64,000 bases of DNA, from assembly GCF_019091085.1 (NCBI RefSeq), contig NZ_JAGXJY010000005.1:186001-250000 (forward strand). The letters are read 5' to 3'. A program made the translations under genes and the position numbers. This DNA is from Mesorhizobium sp. GbtcB19. GTDB taxonomy: Bacteria > Pseudomonadota > Alphaproteobacteria > Rhizobiales > Rhizobiaceae. This document shows positions 47,400-56,496 of the stretch, piece after piece (position 1 is the first letter of the stretch; every line of letters starts with the position of its first letter). The notes under the pieces are model-generated. The model made no database searches. It was not told the DNA's origin and saw only the letters and a program-made list of their open reading frames with translations.

Positions 47400-49289
47400 A
47401 TGGAGCATGCGATCTATCTCGTGACGCTGGTCGGCACGGCACTCATCGTCGCCGCCGCGTTTTCGAGCCTGATCGCCTTCCGCTTCGGCGCTCCCTTGCT
47501 GCTTCTCTTCCTCTGCATCGGGCTTGCCACCGGCGTCGACGGCCTCGGCATCGAATTCGACAATGCCCGGCTGGCTTATTTTGCCGGCTCACTGGCTCTG
47601 GCCATCATCCTGTTCGATTCCGGTTTCGGCACGCCGCTCAACGCGCTCAGGCAAGCGGCCGGGCCGGCGCTGTCGCTGGCCACGATCGGCGTCATCCTGA
47701 CCACCGGCATCTTTGCCGTCGCCGCCGCCTATGTTCTCAAACTCGATTGGCTGGAATCCTCGCTGCTCGGCGCCGCCGTCGCCTCGACCGATGCGGCCGC
47801 CGTGTTCTTCCTGTTGCGCGCCGGCGAAATCCATCTGCGCGAGCGCGTGCGTTCGACGCTCGAAGTGGAATCCGGCACCAACGACCCGATCGCCATCTTC
47901 CTCACCATCACCCTGGTCGAGATCATCGCCGCGCATGCCAACCCGGAAGCCAATGTGCTGGCGACCAACCTCTTGCTCGGCTTCCTCGCCAATATGGGGC
48001 TGGGCGCCGTCATCGGCGTGCTCGGCGGCTTCGGCATCGTGCGTCTCGTCGAGCGGCTGAACCTCGATCACGGCCTGCTGCCGATCTTCGTGCTGACGCT
48101 GTCGCTGATGGTGTTCGCGGCGGCAGGCGCCATCGGCGGCTCGGGCTTCCTCGCCGTCTACCTTGCCGGGCTGATCGCCGGCAATTCCGACATCCGCGCC
48201 GTCACCATCCTGAAGCGGTTCCAGGACGGCATGTCGTGGCTGGCGCAGATCATCATGTTCCTGATCCTCGGCCTGTTCGCCACGCCCTCGCAGTTCCCGG
48301 CGATCCTGGCGCCGGCGGTCCTGCTCGGCCTGTTCCTGATCTTCGTGGCCCGCCCGGTCGCCGTCTGGCTGTGCCTGATCCCGTTCCGCCTGCCGCGTCC
48401 CGAGGTCGCCTTCGTCTCCTGGGTCGGCCTGCGCGGCGCGGTCTCGATCCTGCTTGCCATCACGCCGCTGCTCGGCGGCCTCGAGCATGGCCGCCTGATC
48501 TTCAACGCCGCCTTCATCATCGTGCTCGTGTCGCTGGTGGTGCAGGGCTGGACGGTCGGTCCGCTGGCGCGCCGGCTCGGCCTGATCGTGCCGGCGCGAC
48601 TCGGGCCGCTGGACAAGGTCGAGCTCGAACTGCCGGGCTCGGCCCATCACGAGCTGCTCGCCTATCGCGTCGCGCCCGGCAGCCCGGTCGCGCGCGGCGA
48701 GCGTATCCCGCGCTGGGCGCGGCCCTCATTGGTGCTGCGCGACGGCCGCTCGATGCGCTTCCAGGACATGGGCCGGCTTGCCGCCGGCGATCAGGTCTAC
48801 ATCTTCGTCCCGGATCGCTATCCACGCCTGCTCGACAAGCTTTTTGCCAGCCGCGCCGTCGTCGATCCCGAGGATGCCGATTTCTTCGGCGCCTTCGCGC
48901 TCGATCCGGCGCGTTCGGCGGCCGAGCTGGAAGCCGCCTACGGTCCGGGCCTGACCGAGGCGGAACAGAAGCTCACCGTCGCCGCGCTGGTTTCGGAGCG
49001 GCTCGGCGGCCATCCCGAATATGCCGACCGTGTGGTCATCGGTCCGATCGAGCTGATCGTGCGCGATGTCGATGAAAAGGGCAGGATCACCGGGCTTGGC
49101 CTGTCCTTCGAGCCGACCGCGCCGGTGGCGCGCGTGCCGGTGTTCATGAGCGCCGGCGAGATCGGCGACCGCATCACGGCGCTGATCCGCAACTGGCGCG
49201 GGCCCGTGGAAAAGCAGGCGGTCGAGGACGTGCCGATCGACCCCGTCGCGCCGGCACCGGGCGAGCAAAAGGCAACCAGCGAAGGCTGA
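47400..49289 (+). CDS. K+/H+ antiporter of the NhaP2/CvrA type
   Basis: 629 aa. About 12-13 transmembrane helices (1-410) with the CPA1 ion-site motif ESGTNDP. A C-terminal cytoplasmic region (~420-600) contains a RCK_C/TrkA-C-like part (LLAYRVAPGSPVARG, MRFQDMGRLAAGDQVYIFV) and a CorC/HlyC-like end. Presumably exports K+ (or Na+) against H+. It interrupts the glycolytic cluster between gap and pgk. Confidence 0.88.
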   Translation: MEHAIYLVTLVGTALIVAAAFSSLIAFRFGAPLLLLFLCIGLATGVDGLGIEFDNARLAYFAGSLALAIILFDSGFGTPLNALRQAAGPALSLATIGVILTTGIFAVAAAYVLKLDWLESSLLGAAVASTDAAAVFFLLRAGEIHLRERVRSTLEVESGTNDPIAIFLTITLVEIIAAHANPEANVLATNLLLGFLANMGLGAVIGVLGGFGIVRLVERLNLDHGLLPIFVLTLSLMVFAAAGAIGGSGFLAVYLAGLIAGNSDIRAVTILKRFQDGMSWLAQIIMFLILGLFATPSQFPAILAPAVLLGLFLIFVARPVAVWLCLIPFRLPRPEVAFVSWVGLRGAVSILLAITPLLGGLEHGRLIFNAAFIIVLVSLVVQGWTVGPLARRLGLIVPARLGPLDKVELELPGSAHHELLAYRVAPGSPVARGERIPRWARPSLVLRDGRSMRFQDMGRLAAGDQVYIFVPDRYPRLLDKLFASRAVVDPEDADFFGAFALDPARSAAELEAAYGPGLTEAEQKLTVAALVSERLGGHPEYADRVVIGPIELIVRDVDEKGRITGLGLSFEPTAPVARVPVFMSAGEIGDRITALIRNWRGPVEKQAVEDVPIDPVAPAPGEQKATSEG

Positions 49290-49377
49290 TGTCTCACGCC
49301 GACATCATTTTTGCGCGCGCGCCTCAACGCGGCCCTTGCATCGTCGTTCGCGCCGGGTAAGGTCGCCGCGTTTTCGC

Positions 49378-49426
49378 TAGAGCAATTCCAGGAAAAGTGT
49401 GAGCGGTTTTCCGTCCGGAATTGCGT
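49378..49426. repeat. GCAATTCC-type repeat, copy 5 (module 1), in the pgk leader
   Basis: Module 1 only (AGAGCAATTCCAGGAAAAG..TTTTCCGTCCGGAATTGC), ending 25 bp before the pgk ATG and so within its 5' UTR. Confidence 0.8.
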
Positions 49427-49450
49427 CAAGGCACTAGGAAGGAACGTAGC

Positions 49451-50647
49451 ATGGCCGGCTTCAAGACCCTCGACGATATCGGCGCCGTCAGCGGCAAGCG
49501 CGTCCTGGTGCGCGTCGACCTCAACGTCCCCGTCGCCGACGGCAAGGTCACCGACGCCACCCGCATCGAGCGCATCGCGCCGACCATCGCCGAGCTCTCG
49601 AAAAAGGGCGCCAAGGTCATCCTGCTTGCTCATTTCGGCCGCCCGAAGGACGGTCCGTCGGCGGAATTCTCGCTGGAGCCGATCGCCAAGGCCACGGCCG
49701 AGGTTCTCGGCCACCCGGTCGGCTTTGCCGCCGACTGTGTCGGCGACAAGGCCGCCGAAGCGGTCGCCACCATGAAGGACGGCGACGTCCTGCTGTTCGA
49801 AAACACCCGCTTCTACAAAGCCGAGGAGAAGAACGAGCCGGCCTTCACCGAAAAGCTCGCCGCCAATGGCGACATCTATGTCAACGACGCCTTTTCCGCC
49901 GCGCATCGCGCGCATGCCTCGACCGAAGGCCTGGCGCGTCACTTGCCGGCCTATGCCGGCCGCACCATGCAAGCCGAGCTCGACGCGCTGGAGAAGGGCC
50001 TCGGCAATCCGGTTCGGCCGGTGGTTGCCATCGTCGGCGGCGCCAAGGTCTCGAGCAAGATCGACCTCCTGATGAACCTGGTGAAGAAGGTCGACGCGCT
50101 GGTGATCGGCGGCGGCATGGCCAACACCTTCCTTGCCGCGCGCGGCACCGATGTCGGCAAATCGCTCTGCGAGCATGACCTCGCCGGCACCGCCAAGCAG
50201 ATCATGATCGAGGCGGCGGAAGCCGGCTGCGCCATCATCCTGCCCGCCGACGGCGTCGTCGCCAAGGAATTCAAGGCGGGTGCCGCCAGCGAGACCGTCG
50301 CCATCTCCGACGTGCCGGCCGACGGCATGATCCTCGATGTGGGGGCAAAGACCGTGCAGAGCGTCAACGACTGGATCGACCGCGCCGCCACACTGGTCTG
50401 GAACGGCCCGCTCGGCGCCTTCGAGATCGAACCCTTCGACCGCGCCACGGTGGCGGCGGCAAAGCACGCGGCCGCGCGCACCAAGGCGGGCAAGCTGGTC
50501 TCGGTGGCCGGCGGGGGCGATACGGTGGCCGCGCTCAACCATGCCGGCGTGGCCGACGACTTCACCTATGTCTCGACCGCTGGCGGCGCCTTCCTCGAAT
50601 GGATGGAAGGTAAACCGCTGCCTGGCGTCGAGGTGCTGAAGCGGTAA
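49451..50647 (+). CDS. pgk: Phosphoglycerate kinase
   Basis: 398 aa from ATG 49451 (GGAAGGAAC upstream). [12 protein letters not shown] at the N-terminus, [19 protein letters not shown], and the C-domain nucleotide loop [16 protein letters not shown]. Interconverts 1,3-bisphosphoglycerate and 3-phosphoglycerate with ATP. Confidence 0.95.
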   Translation: MAGFKTLDDIGAVSGKRVLVRVDLNVPVADGKVTDATRIERIAPTIAELSKKGAKVILLAHFGRPKDGPSAEFSLEPIAKATAEVLGHPVGFAADCVGDKAAEAVATMKDGDVLLFENTRFYKAEEKNEPAFTEKLAANGDIYVNDAFSAAHRAHASTEGLARHLPAYAGRTMQAELDALEKGLGNPVRPVVAIVGGAKVSSKIDLLMNLVKKVDALVIGGGMANTFLAARGTDVGKSLCEHDLAGTAKQIMIEAAEAGCAIILPADGVVAKEFKAGAASETVAISDVPADGMILDVGAKTVQSVNDWIDRAATLVWNGPLGAFEIEPFDRATVAAAKHAAARTKAGKLVSVAGGGDTVAALNHAGVADDFTYVSTAGGAFLEWMEGKPLPGVEVLKR

Positions 50648-50762
50648 ACAGTCCGGGAACTGGCAAAGCGCCGGCGACTTTCAATCGATTCACGCTTTCC
50701 GGCGTCATTCCTTTGGCGGTAGTGTTCTGCTAGCGCGGAACAAACGCACCTAGGAGAGCACC

Positions 50763-51788
50763 ATGAGCGAACGTCTCGAAGATATTGCCGCTGCCATCGT
50801 AGCCGACGGCAAGGGCCTTTTGGCGGCCGATGAGAGTTCCGGCACCATCAAGAAGCGCTTTGACGTCATCGGCGTCGAATCGACCGCCGACAGCCGGCGC
50901 GACTATCGCGAGATGATGTTCCGCGCCAGGGACGCCATGACCAAATACATTTCGGGCGTCATTCTCTATGACGAGACGATCCGCCAAAAGGCCGCCGACG
51001 GCACGCCGCTGGTCGACATCATCAAGGCCGCCGGCTCCATTCCGGGCATCAAGGTCGATCTTGGCGCCAAGCCGCTGGCCGGCTATCCCGGCGACACCGT
51101 CACCGAAGGCCTGGATGGCCTGCGCGAGCGCCTGGCGGATTACTACAAGCTCGGCGCCCGCTTCGCCAAATGGCGCGCGGTGATCGACATCGACACCGGC
51201 AAGGGCGTGCCGTCGGCCAATTCGATCGCCTCCAACGCCCATGCGCTGGCCCGCTACGCAGCACTTTGCCAGGAGGCCGGCATCGTGCCGATCGTCGAAC
51301 CGGAGGTGCTGATGGACGGCGCGCATTCGATCGACACCTGCTACGAGGTCTCCAGGGCAACGCTGGTCAAGCTCTACGACGAGCTCTATGCGGCGCGCGT
51401 CGTGCTGGAGGGCTCGATCCTGAAGCCCAACATGGTCATCTCCGGCAGGAAATCGGGCAAGACCGACAGCCCCGAGGAAGTCGCCGAAAAGACCATAAAG
51501 CTCTTCCGGCAGACCGTGCCGGCGGCGGTGCCGGGCATCGCCTTCCTTTCCGGTGGTCAGGAGGACGAGGAAGCGACCGCCAACCTCAATGCCATCAACG
51601 CGATCGGCCCGCATCCGTGGAAGCTGACCTTCTCCTACGGCCGTGCGCTGCAGGCGGCGCCGCAGAAGGCGTGGAGCGGCAAGGCATCGAACGTCGCCGC
51701 CGGTCAGGCAGCCTTCACGCACCGCGCCCATATGAACCATCTGGCGGCGCTCGGAAAATGGCAGCCGGCGCTGGAAAAGGCCGCCTGA
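50763..51788 (+). CDS. fba: Class I fructose-bisphosphate aldolase
   Basis: 341 aa, class I (Schiff base) with Lys in VLEGSILKPNM (~Lys 222) and N-terminal GLLAADESSGTIKKRF. FLSGGQEDEEA near residue 260. Rhizobia often carry a class II enzyme too; none is here. Ends in a strong terminator. Confidence 0.93.
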   Translation: MSERLEDIAAAIVADGKGLLAADESSGTIKKRFDVIGVESTADSRRDYREMMFRARDAMTKYISGVILYDETIRQKAADGTPLVDIIKAAGSIPGIKVDLGAKPLAGYPGDTVTEGLDGLRERLADYYKLGARFAKWRAVIDIDTGKGVPSANSIASNAHALARYAALCQEAGIVPIVEPEVLMDGAHSIDTCYEVSRATLVKLYDELYAARVVLEGSILKPNMVISGRKSGKTDSPEEVAEKTIKLFRQTVPAAVPGIAFLSGGQEDEEATANLNAINAIGPHPWKLTFSYGRALQAAPQKAWSGKASNVAAGQAAFTHRAHMNHLAALGKWQPALEKAA

Positions 51789-51811
51789 CGGCACTCTTCC
51801 TTCACAGATCG

Positions 51812-51844
51812 AAACCCGGGCCATCGGCCCGGGTTTTGTTTTTT
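51812..51844 (+). terminator. Rho-independent terminator of fba
   Basis: 11-bp stem AAACCCGGGCC/GGCCCGGGTTT around ATC, followed by TGTTTTTT. Confidence 0.9.
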
Positions 51845-51941
51845 GCAGGCCGCATTCCTACCTGATGCAGCGAAACGGCGTGCGCGATGTCGGATCGCGC
51901 CCATGTCGAACGTCCTTGGCAGGAGAGGACAGGAGATGGTC

Positions 51942-52682
51942 ATGCAACGCAATGCCGTGGTTTCACGCGAAGACTGGTTCGAGGCGCACCGGCAGCACCT
52001 CGAGCGCGAGAAGGAGCTGACGCGCTTCCGCGACCTTGTCGCCGCGGAGCGCCGCCAATTGCCCTGGTTCAAGCTGCGCAAGGATTACGTCTTCGAGAGC
52101 GAAGCGGGGCCGAAGCGCCTTGGCGACCTCTTCGCCGGCAAGAGCCAGCTCATCGTCTATCATTTCATGATGACGCCGGGTTGCGATCACCGTTGCCAGG
52201 GCTGCTCGTTCCTGGCCGACCATATCGACGGCGCCAATCAGCATCTGAAACATCATGACGTATCGCTGGTCGTCGTCGCACGCGCGCCGCTGGCCGAGAT
52301 CCTGCCTTACAAGCAGCGCATGGGCTGGAAGTTCGCCTGGGTGTCGTCCTATGCGTCCGACTTCAACTTCGACCTGCAGGTCTCCTTCACCGACAGGCAG
52401 ATCGCCGCCGGCGAGACCACCTACAATTTCGAAAAGCGTCCGTTGCGGTCGAAAGACCTGCCCGGCACCAGCGTCTTTTATCGCAACGAGTGCGGCGACG
52501 TCTTCCTCACCTTCATGTCGCGCGCCCGCGGCGGCGACGCGCTGATCGGCGCCTATCATTATCTGGACATGACGCCGAAGGGCCGCGACGAGACCGGCCC
52601 CTATCACAACCTGGTGGACTGGGTGCATCTCCACGACGAGTACCAGGACAAGACCGGGGACCGGCCGGACTGCTGCGGGTAA
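51942..52682 (+). CDS. DUF899 thioredoxin-like protein
   Basis: 246 aa from ATG 51942 (AGGAG 6 bases upstream). DUF899 signatures: LPWFKLRKDYVFE, the redox-type MMTPGCDHRCQGCSFLADHIDG with three Cys, and KFAWVSSYASDFNFD. FFRNECGDVF-like YRNECGDVFLTF follows. Related to thioredoxin-fold proteins; no established reaction. Confidence 0.87.
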   Translation: MQRNAVVSREDWFEAHRQHLEREKELTRFRDLVAAERRQLPWFKLRKDYVFESEAGPKRLGDLFAGKSQLIVYHFMMTPGCDHRCQGCSFLADHIDGANQHLKHHDVSLVVVARAPLAEILPYKQRMGWKFAWVSSYASDFNFDLQVSFTDRQIAAGETTYNFEKRPLRSKDLPGTSVFYRNECGDVFLTFMSRARGGDALIGAYHYLDMTPKGRDETGPYHNLVDWVHLHDEYQDKTGDRPDCCG

Positions 52683-52747
52683 TCAGCCTCGTTCACGCCG
52701 GCTGAAACATGCGCTAATGGCTTTCAGGTCACGCTAACGGAACCGCC

Positions 52748-53485
52748 ATGCAGCGCCTGCTTGCCCTTCTCACCTGGCTCGCCTTCCCGGTCTATGTCTG
52801 GCAGGGGCTTGGCGTGCGCCGCCGCACCAGCCGCATGCTGCCGGCGCAGGGCCCGGTCATGCATGAGATCGCGGGCAATGCCCCGACCATCTCCTTGCTG
52901 GTTTTGGGCGATTCCTCGGCTGCGTCGGTCGGTATCGAACAGTCCGAATACGGACTTGCCGCGCAGCTTGCCGGCCTTGTCGCCGGGCGGACCGGCCGCG
53001 CCGTGCACTGGCGCGCCGCCGGGTTCAATTCGGCGACATCCGGGCAGATCCGCGACTATGTCCTGCCCAACCTGTCGGCCGACCCATGGACGCATATCGT
53101 GCTTGCCATCGGCACCAACGATACCAAGAACTTTCACGCCGTGCCGCGCTTCAAGAAGGAGTTCGGCGGCCTGCTCTACGCACTGCGCGCCAAATGGCCG
53201 GAAGCGCGCGTGATCTGGTCGCCGGTGCTGGAATTCACCCGCGCCCCGGCAATGCCGCCACTGCTCGGCAAAATCCTCGAAATCCGCGCCGGCGAGATAA
53301 ACCGCATGGGCGTGCGCCTCTGCAACGAGCGCGGCGCAATCGCCGCCGCGCGCCTGCCGATCACCAATCCCGAGGCCGGCTTTGCCTCCGATGGCTTTCA
53401 TGCCTCGGCGGCAGGTTATCGCGCCTGGGCCAAGCATCTGCTGGACTTCGTGCTGGGCGAGGAAAGCTCGCATAAGGCTGGCTGA
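52748..53485 (+). CDS. SGNH/GDSL hydrolase family protein
   Basis: 245 aa. N-terminal hydrophobic segment (LLALLTWLAFPVYVW) as membrane anchor or signal. Block I LVLGDSSAAS (Ser nucleophile), block III IGTNDTKNF, block V SDGFHAS (Asp-His). Likely esterase/lipase or acyl-transfer removal at the envelope. Its stop is 3 bp from that of the convergent 53-aa gene. Confidence 0.87.
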   Translation: MQRLLALLTWLAFPVYVWQGLGVRRRTSRMLPAQGPVMHEIAGNAPTISLLVLGDSSAASVGIEQSEYGLAAQLAGLVAGRTGRAVHWRAAGFNSATSGQIRDYVLPNLSADPWTHIVLAIGTNDTKNFHAVPRFKKEFGGLLYALRAKWPEARVIWSPVLEFTRAPAMPPLLGKILEIRAGEINRMGVRLCNERGAIAAARLPITNPEAGFASDGFHASAAGYRAWAKHLLDFVLGEESSHKAG

Positions 53486-53488
53486 GAT

Positions 53489-53650
53489 TCAGGTCAAATG
53501 GCCAAGCACCGCCGCCAGCGATATCGCGGCCATGGCGAGCAGCGCCAGCTTCCAGAAATCGCCGCGCCGCTTCAGCCCCGGCCATCCCAGCGGCTTGATG
53601 ATCTGGACCAGCATGATGCCGCAGATGACAAGGGCGAGCAGTTTCGTCAT
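53489..53650 (-). CDS. 53-aa membrane protein, unknown
   Basis: Two hydrophobic helices (LLALVICGIMLVQIIKPL and FWKLALLAMAAISLAAVLG) joined by the basic turn GLKRRGD. Coding character and a 3-bp spacing to the convergent SGNH gene support it. A CTCCTGACA half-site of the WYL-locus palindrome lies 66 bp upstream (53716-53725). Confidence 0.65.
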   Translation of the reverse strand: MTKLLALVICGIMLVQIIKPLGWPGLKRRGDFWKLALLAMAAISLAAVLGHLT

Positions 53651-53788
53651 GCCGCCTTTGACCAGCAATGCCCGCCCCTGTCAAAGCCGTTCTGGGGAGC
53701 GTCTCGCGCTGAACACTCCTGACAAAACGTCGGTCCCCCAGGCCTCTACGCAGGCCTTTCGACACCTTTCCCGCGCCCCTGCCAACAT

Positions 53789-53808
53789 CCTGACAGACTG
53801 CTGTCAGG
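53789..53808. promoter_or_regulatory. Palindromic operator candidate of the WYL regulator, site A
   Basis: CCTGACAG-ACTG-CTGTCAGG, perfect 8-bp arms, 46 bp before the DUF1127 ATG. A -10-like GATACT follows at 53819, so the site would overlap the -35 region. Confidence 0.7.
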
Positions 53809-53853
53809 AGGGGTGTGAGATACTCTCCTCATCAAAAAGAGAGGAGTCAGGTC

Positions 53854-54018
53854 ATGAACGGTTTCACCATCCTGCGCAGCGTGCAGCACTATGTCGGCAG
53901 GATCCGCACGGTGCGCAACGAAATCCGCACCCAGCGTTTTCTGAACACCTTGCCGGCGGACATCCGCAAGGACATCGGCTGGCCCGACCTTTACAGCGGT
54001 CGCGTGCGCGAAAACTGA
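53854..54018 (+). CDS. DUF1127 small protein
   Basis: 54 aa from ATG 53854 (GAGAGGAG upstream). Arg-rich N-terminal helix and the DUF1127 tail (LNTLPADIRKDIGWPDLY). Small DUF1127 proteins bind RNA or act in phosphate and carbon physiology in some alphaproteobacteria. Behind palindrome site A; paralog at 56497-56637. Confidence 0.83.
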   Translation: MNGFTILRSVQHYVGRIRTVRNEIRTQRFLNTLPADIRKDIGWPDLYSGRVREN

Positions 54019-54130
54019 AATTTTGGCGGCGCGACTTGGATTATGGCGGCAACGCGCCCAGATGTAACGGCAGCCAGTGACGTCGAGTTTAGGGAAAGAA
54101 GCCTTTGTTTGCCGGTAGCTTCGCCGCAAC

Positions 54131-54154
54131 CTCCTGACAGTATGTTGTCAGGAG
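54131..54154. promoter_or_regulatory. Palindromic operator candidate of the WYL regulator, site B
   Basis: CTCCTGACAG-TATG-TTGTCAGGAG, 10-bp arms with one mismatch, upstream of the 136-aa gene and WYL gene. A half-site TCCTGACAG follows at 54181-54189. Confidence 0.7.
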
Positions 54155-54226
54155 GCATGCGGTAATTGGAGCGGCTTCGATCCTGACAGCAACGAACATG
54201 AACCGACTATCCGGAGTAATCCGCGT

Positions 54227-54637
54227 ATGGTGAAAAGCTGGAACGACAGGTTGAACACCCCGGGCAGCAACGGCATCAAGCCGTCGCCGCGCACGGTCGG
54301 CGATGTCGTCGAGGGCCAATCGATGCTGGTGCCGACCGCGCGTCAGGTCGACGACTTCATCCGCTCGATCCCCGAGGGGGTGGAGATGGACGTTCGTGCG
54401 CTGCGCACCGCTCTGGCCGTCGAGCATGGCGCTGAAGTGACATGCCCGGTGACGATCGGCTATCACCTTCGCACTGTCGCCGAGGCCGCTCATGAGGATC
54501 TTGAGCGCGGCATGGCGCTGAGCGATATCGCGCCGTTCTGGCGTGTGCTGGATGCCAAGACGCCGACCACGGGCAAACTGTCCTTCGGGGCGAAATTCGT
54601 TGCCGCGCAGCGCAAGCGCGAAGGGCTGAGGCCGTAA
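54227..54637 (+). CDS. Hypothetical protein, possible MGMT/ATL-like DNA-binding fold
   Basis: 136 aa. Central region (EMDVRALRTALAVEHGAEVTCPVTIGYHLRTVAEAA) and PFWRVLDAKTPTTGKLS recall the DNA-binding part of O6-alkylguanine methyltransferase and ATL proteins. There is no PCHR active-site Cys. Not certain. It lies 16 bp before the WYL gene, so the two are an operon. Confidence 0.65.
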   Translation: MVKSWNDRLNTPGSNGIKPSPRTVGDVVEGQSMLVPTARQVDDFIRSIPEGVEMDVRALRTALAVEHGAEVTCPVTIGYHLRTVAEAAHEDLERGMALSDIAPFWRVLDAKTPTTGKLSFGAKFVAAQRKREGLRP

Positions 54638-54653
54638 CCCCGGGGAGAAACAG

Positions 54654-55373
54654 ATGCGTCGCGCCGACAGGCTTTTCCAGATCGTGCAGCATTTGCGGGG
54701 TGGCCGGCTGGTCACCGCGCAGAAGCTCGGCACATGGCTCGAGGTTTCCGAGCGCACCATTTACCGCGACATAGCCGACCTGCAGTCGACCGGCGTGCCG
54801 ATCGACGGCGAAGCCGGCGTCGGCTACATGATGCGGGAAGGCTTCGATCTTCCGCCGCTGATGTTCACGCGTGACGAGATCGTGGCGCTGGTTGCCGGCG
54901 CCCGCATGGTGCGGGCCTTTGGCGGTGCCGCAATGGCAAGGGCCGCCGACGAGGCGCTGGTCAAGATCGGCGCTGTGCTGCCCGATACCGAGAAGGACCG
55001 CATCGCCCGTACCGAGATCCACACGCCGATGTGGGTGGTGAGCGACGCCGCGCGTGAAGCCATCGACCTGATCGAGCGCGCCGTCGAGAAGCGTCAGGTG
55101 CTGACCATCGACTATTCCGACGAGGCTGGCCGCGGCACCGCGCGCGACATCAGACCCTTGGGCCTGTGGTTCTGGGGCAAGGTCTGGACCCTGGTCGCCT
55201 GGTGCGAGATGCGCGACGATTTCCGCGCCTTCCGCATCGACCGCATTGCCTCGGTCGTCATTGCCGGCCGCATCTTCAAGCCGGAGCGCGGCAAGCAGCT
55301 CGCCGATTTCTACCGCGCCGTCGAGCGCTCGGAGGATTACGGCATGGCGCCCGACCGTGCCGCGCGGACGTGA
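54654..55373 (+). CDS. WYL-domain regulator (YafY/DeoR-like HTH)
   Basis: 239 aa. HTH_11 (RADRLFQIVQHLRGGRLVTAQKLG, SERTIYRDIADLQ) and a WYL domain (LTIDYSDEAGRGTARDIRPLGL; the core here reads WFWGKVWTLVAWCEMRDDFRAFRIDRI). WYL proteins sense nucleic acid or small ligands, often on DNA damage. The CCTGACAG palindromes upstream are its probable targets. Ends in a strong bidirectional terminator. Confidence 0.88.
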   Translation: MRRADRLFQIVQHLRGGRLVTAQKLGTWLEVSERTIYRDIADLQSTGVPIDGEAGVGYMMREGFDLPPLMFTRDEIVALVAGARMVRAFGGAAMARAADEALVKIGAVLPDTEKDRIARTEIHTPMWVVSDAAREAIDLIERAVEKRQVLTIDYSDEAGRGTARDIRPLGLWFWGKVWTLVAWCEMRDDFRAFRIDRIASVVIAGRIFKPERGKQLADFYRAVERSEDYGMAPDRAART

Positions 55374-55393
55374 CTTTCCTCCCAAGCCATCGT

Positions 55394-55432
55394 CCAATAA
55401 AAAAGCCCGCTTCGAGCGGGCTTTTTTATTGG
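55394..55432. terminator. Bidirectional rho-independent terminator
   Basis: 17-bp stem CCAATAAAAAAGCCCGC/GCGGGCTTTTTTATTGG with loop TTCGA, A-tract on one side and T-tract on the other, between convergent WYL and trcR genes. Confidence 0.9.
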
Positions 55433-55445
55433 GATTTTGCCAGGA

Positions 55446-56141
55446 TTACTCCTGCTCGTCGTCGTCCTTGTCCTTCGACTTGAGCGCCGAAAGCTTGGCG
55501 AAGACGGCGTTGGCGTCGAGTTCCTGATCCTCGTCCTTCGGCTTCTCGGGCGCCGGCACCAGCCGTTCGGTGAGCGCCGCGGGCAGCAGCGTATCGCCGA
55601 CGGGCTGTGCAGGCTCGCGGCCGCGCGAGGCGCGGTTGACCTCGAGGTCGAGATCGATCTGCGAGGTGAGGCCGAGCGTCACCGGATCCATCGGCTGCAG
55701 ATTGGCCGAGTTCCAGTGCTTGCGCTCGCGGATCTGCTCGATCGTCGACTTGGTCGTGCCGACCAGACGGGAGATCTGCGCGTCCTTGAGCTCGGGATGG
55801 TTGCGCACCAGCCAGAGAATGGCGTTCGGACGATCCTGGCGCTTCGAAAGCGGCGTGTAGCGGGGACCCTTGCGCTTCGATTCCGGCACACGAACCTTGG
55901 GGTCGGACAGTTTGAGCCGGTGGTTGATGTCTTTCTCGCCGCGCGCGATCTCGTCGCGGGTGAGCTGGCCGGTGATGATCGGGTCCATGCCCTTGATGCC
56001 CTGCGCCGACTCGCCGTCGGCGATCGCCTTGACCTCGAGCGGATGCAGCCCGCAGAACTGCGCGATCTGCTCGAAGGAGAGCGCGGTGTTGTCGACCAGC
56101 CAGACGGCGGTCGCCTTGGGCATCAGCAGCGAATTGGCCAT
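55446..56141 (-). CDS. trcR: DUF1013 protein TrcR-like (cell-cycle transcriptional regulator)
   Basis: 231 aa from ATG 56141 (AGAAGGA upstream). DUF1013 signatures: LMPKATAVWLVDNTALSFEQIA, FCGLHPLEVKAIADGE, NAILWLVRNHPELKDAQISRLVGTT with a helix-turn-helix TKSTIEQIRER. Acidic C-terminus. TrcR is a conserved alphaproteobacterial cell-cycle regulator. Confidence 0.85.
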   Translation of the reverse strand: MANSLLMPKATAVWLVDNTALSFEQIAQFCGLHPLEVKAIADGESAQGIKGMDPIITGQLTRDEIARGEKDINHRLKLSDPKVRVPESKRKGPRYTPLSKRQDRPNAILWLVRNHPELKDAQISRLVGTTKSTIEQIRERKHWNSANLQPMDPVTLGLTSQIDLDLEVNRASRGREPAQPVGDTLLPAALTERLVPAPEKPKDEDQELDANAVFAKLSALKSKDKDDDEQE

Positions 56142-56263
56142 ATCAAAAATCCTTCTCGTTCGCCCGCGTTCCCGCGCGGGCGGTGGTTTTAGAGCCACCA
56201 AAATGGGAAATTCGCGGCCTGTATAAACGCTCCCTCAAATTTTCGCAATGTTTTTGGGAAAGG

Positions 56264-56368
56264 ACCTAAAGTGCGTCGCGCCGAAGCGGATTCAGGCGAC
56301 GCGCTTTAGGTATTTGTTTGTGCATGTCGTTTTCCCAAAACCGCTGCACACTTTTGGGCGACATGCAT
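56264..56368. repeat. Two-hairpin dispersed repeat
   Basis: First hairpin: ACCTAAAGTGCGTCGC..GCGACGCGCTTTAGGT. Second: GCATGTCG..CCCAAAACC..TTTTGGGCGACATGC. Typical of rhizobial intergenic DNA; single copy in this window. Between trcR and the DUF1127 terminator. Confidence 0.7.
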
Positions 56369-56380
56369 TGAAACAGCCCC

Positions 56381-56415
56381 AAAAAGACAAAACCCGCTGG
56401 ACGAGGTCCAGCGGG
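56381..56415 (-). terminator. Terminator of the DUF1127 gene
   Basis: 10-bp stem CCCGCTGGAC/GTCCAGCGGG around CTC, followed on the minus strand by TTTTGTCTTTTT. Confidence 0.85.
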
Positions 56416-56496
56416 CTTGGAACCGGAAACGAAGCAAGCGTCTCGACGGCTCTGGCTTGCCTGTCCAGCCCGGCCTTGCGGCCGAGCCGGGTCTGA

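Noticed and set aside
48938..50542. Leftward ~534-codon frame across the antiporter/pgk junction
   Set aside because: Spans two well-supported genes on the other strand and shows no domain.
53484..53497. TGAGATTCAGGTCA match to the end of the 145-bp palindrome
   Set aside because: Only 14 bp match, and they are accounted for by the adjacent stop codons of two convergent genes; no partner arm nearby.
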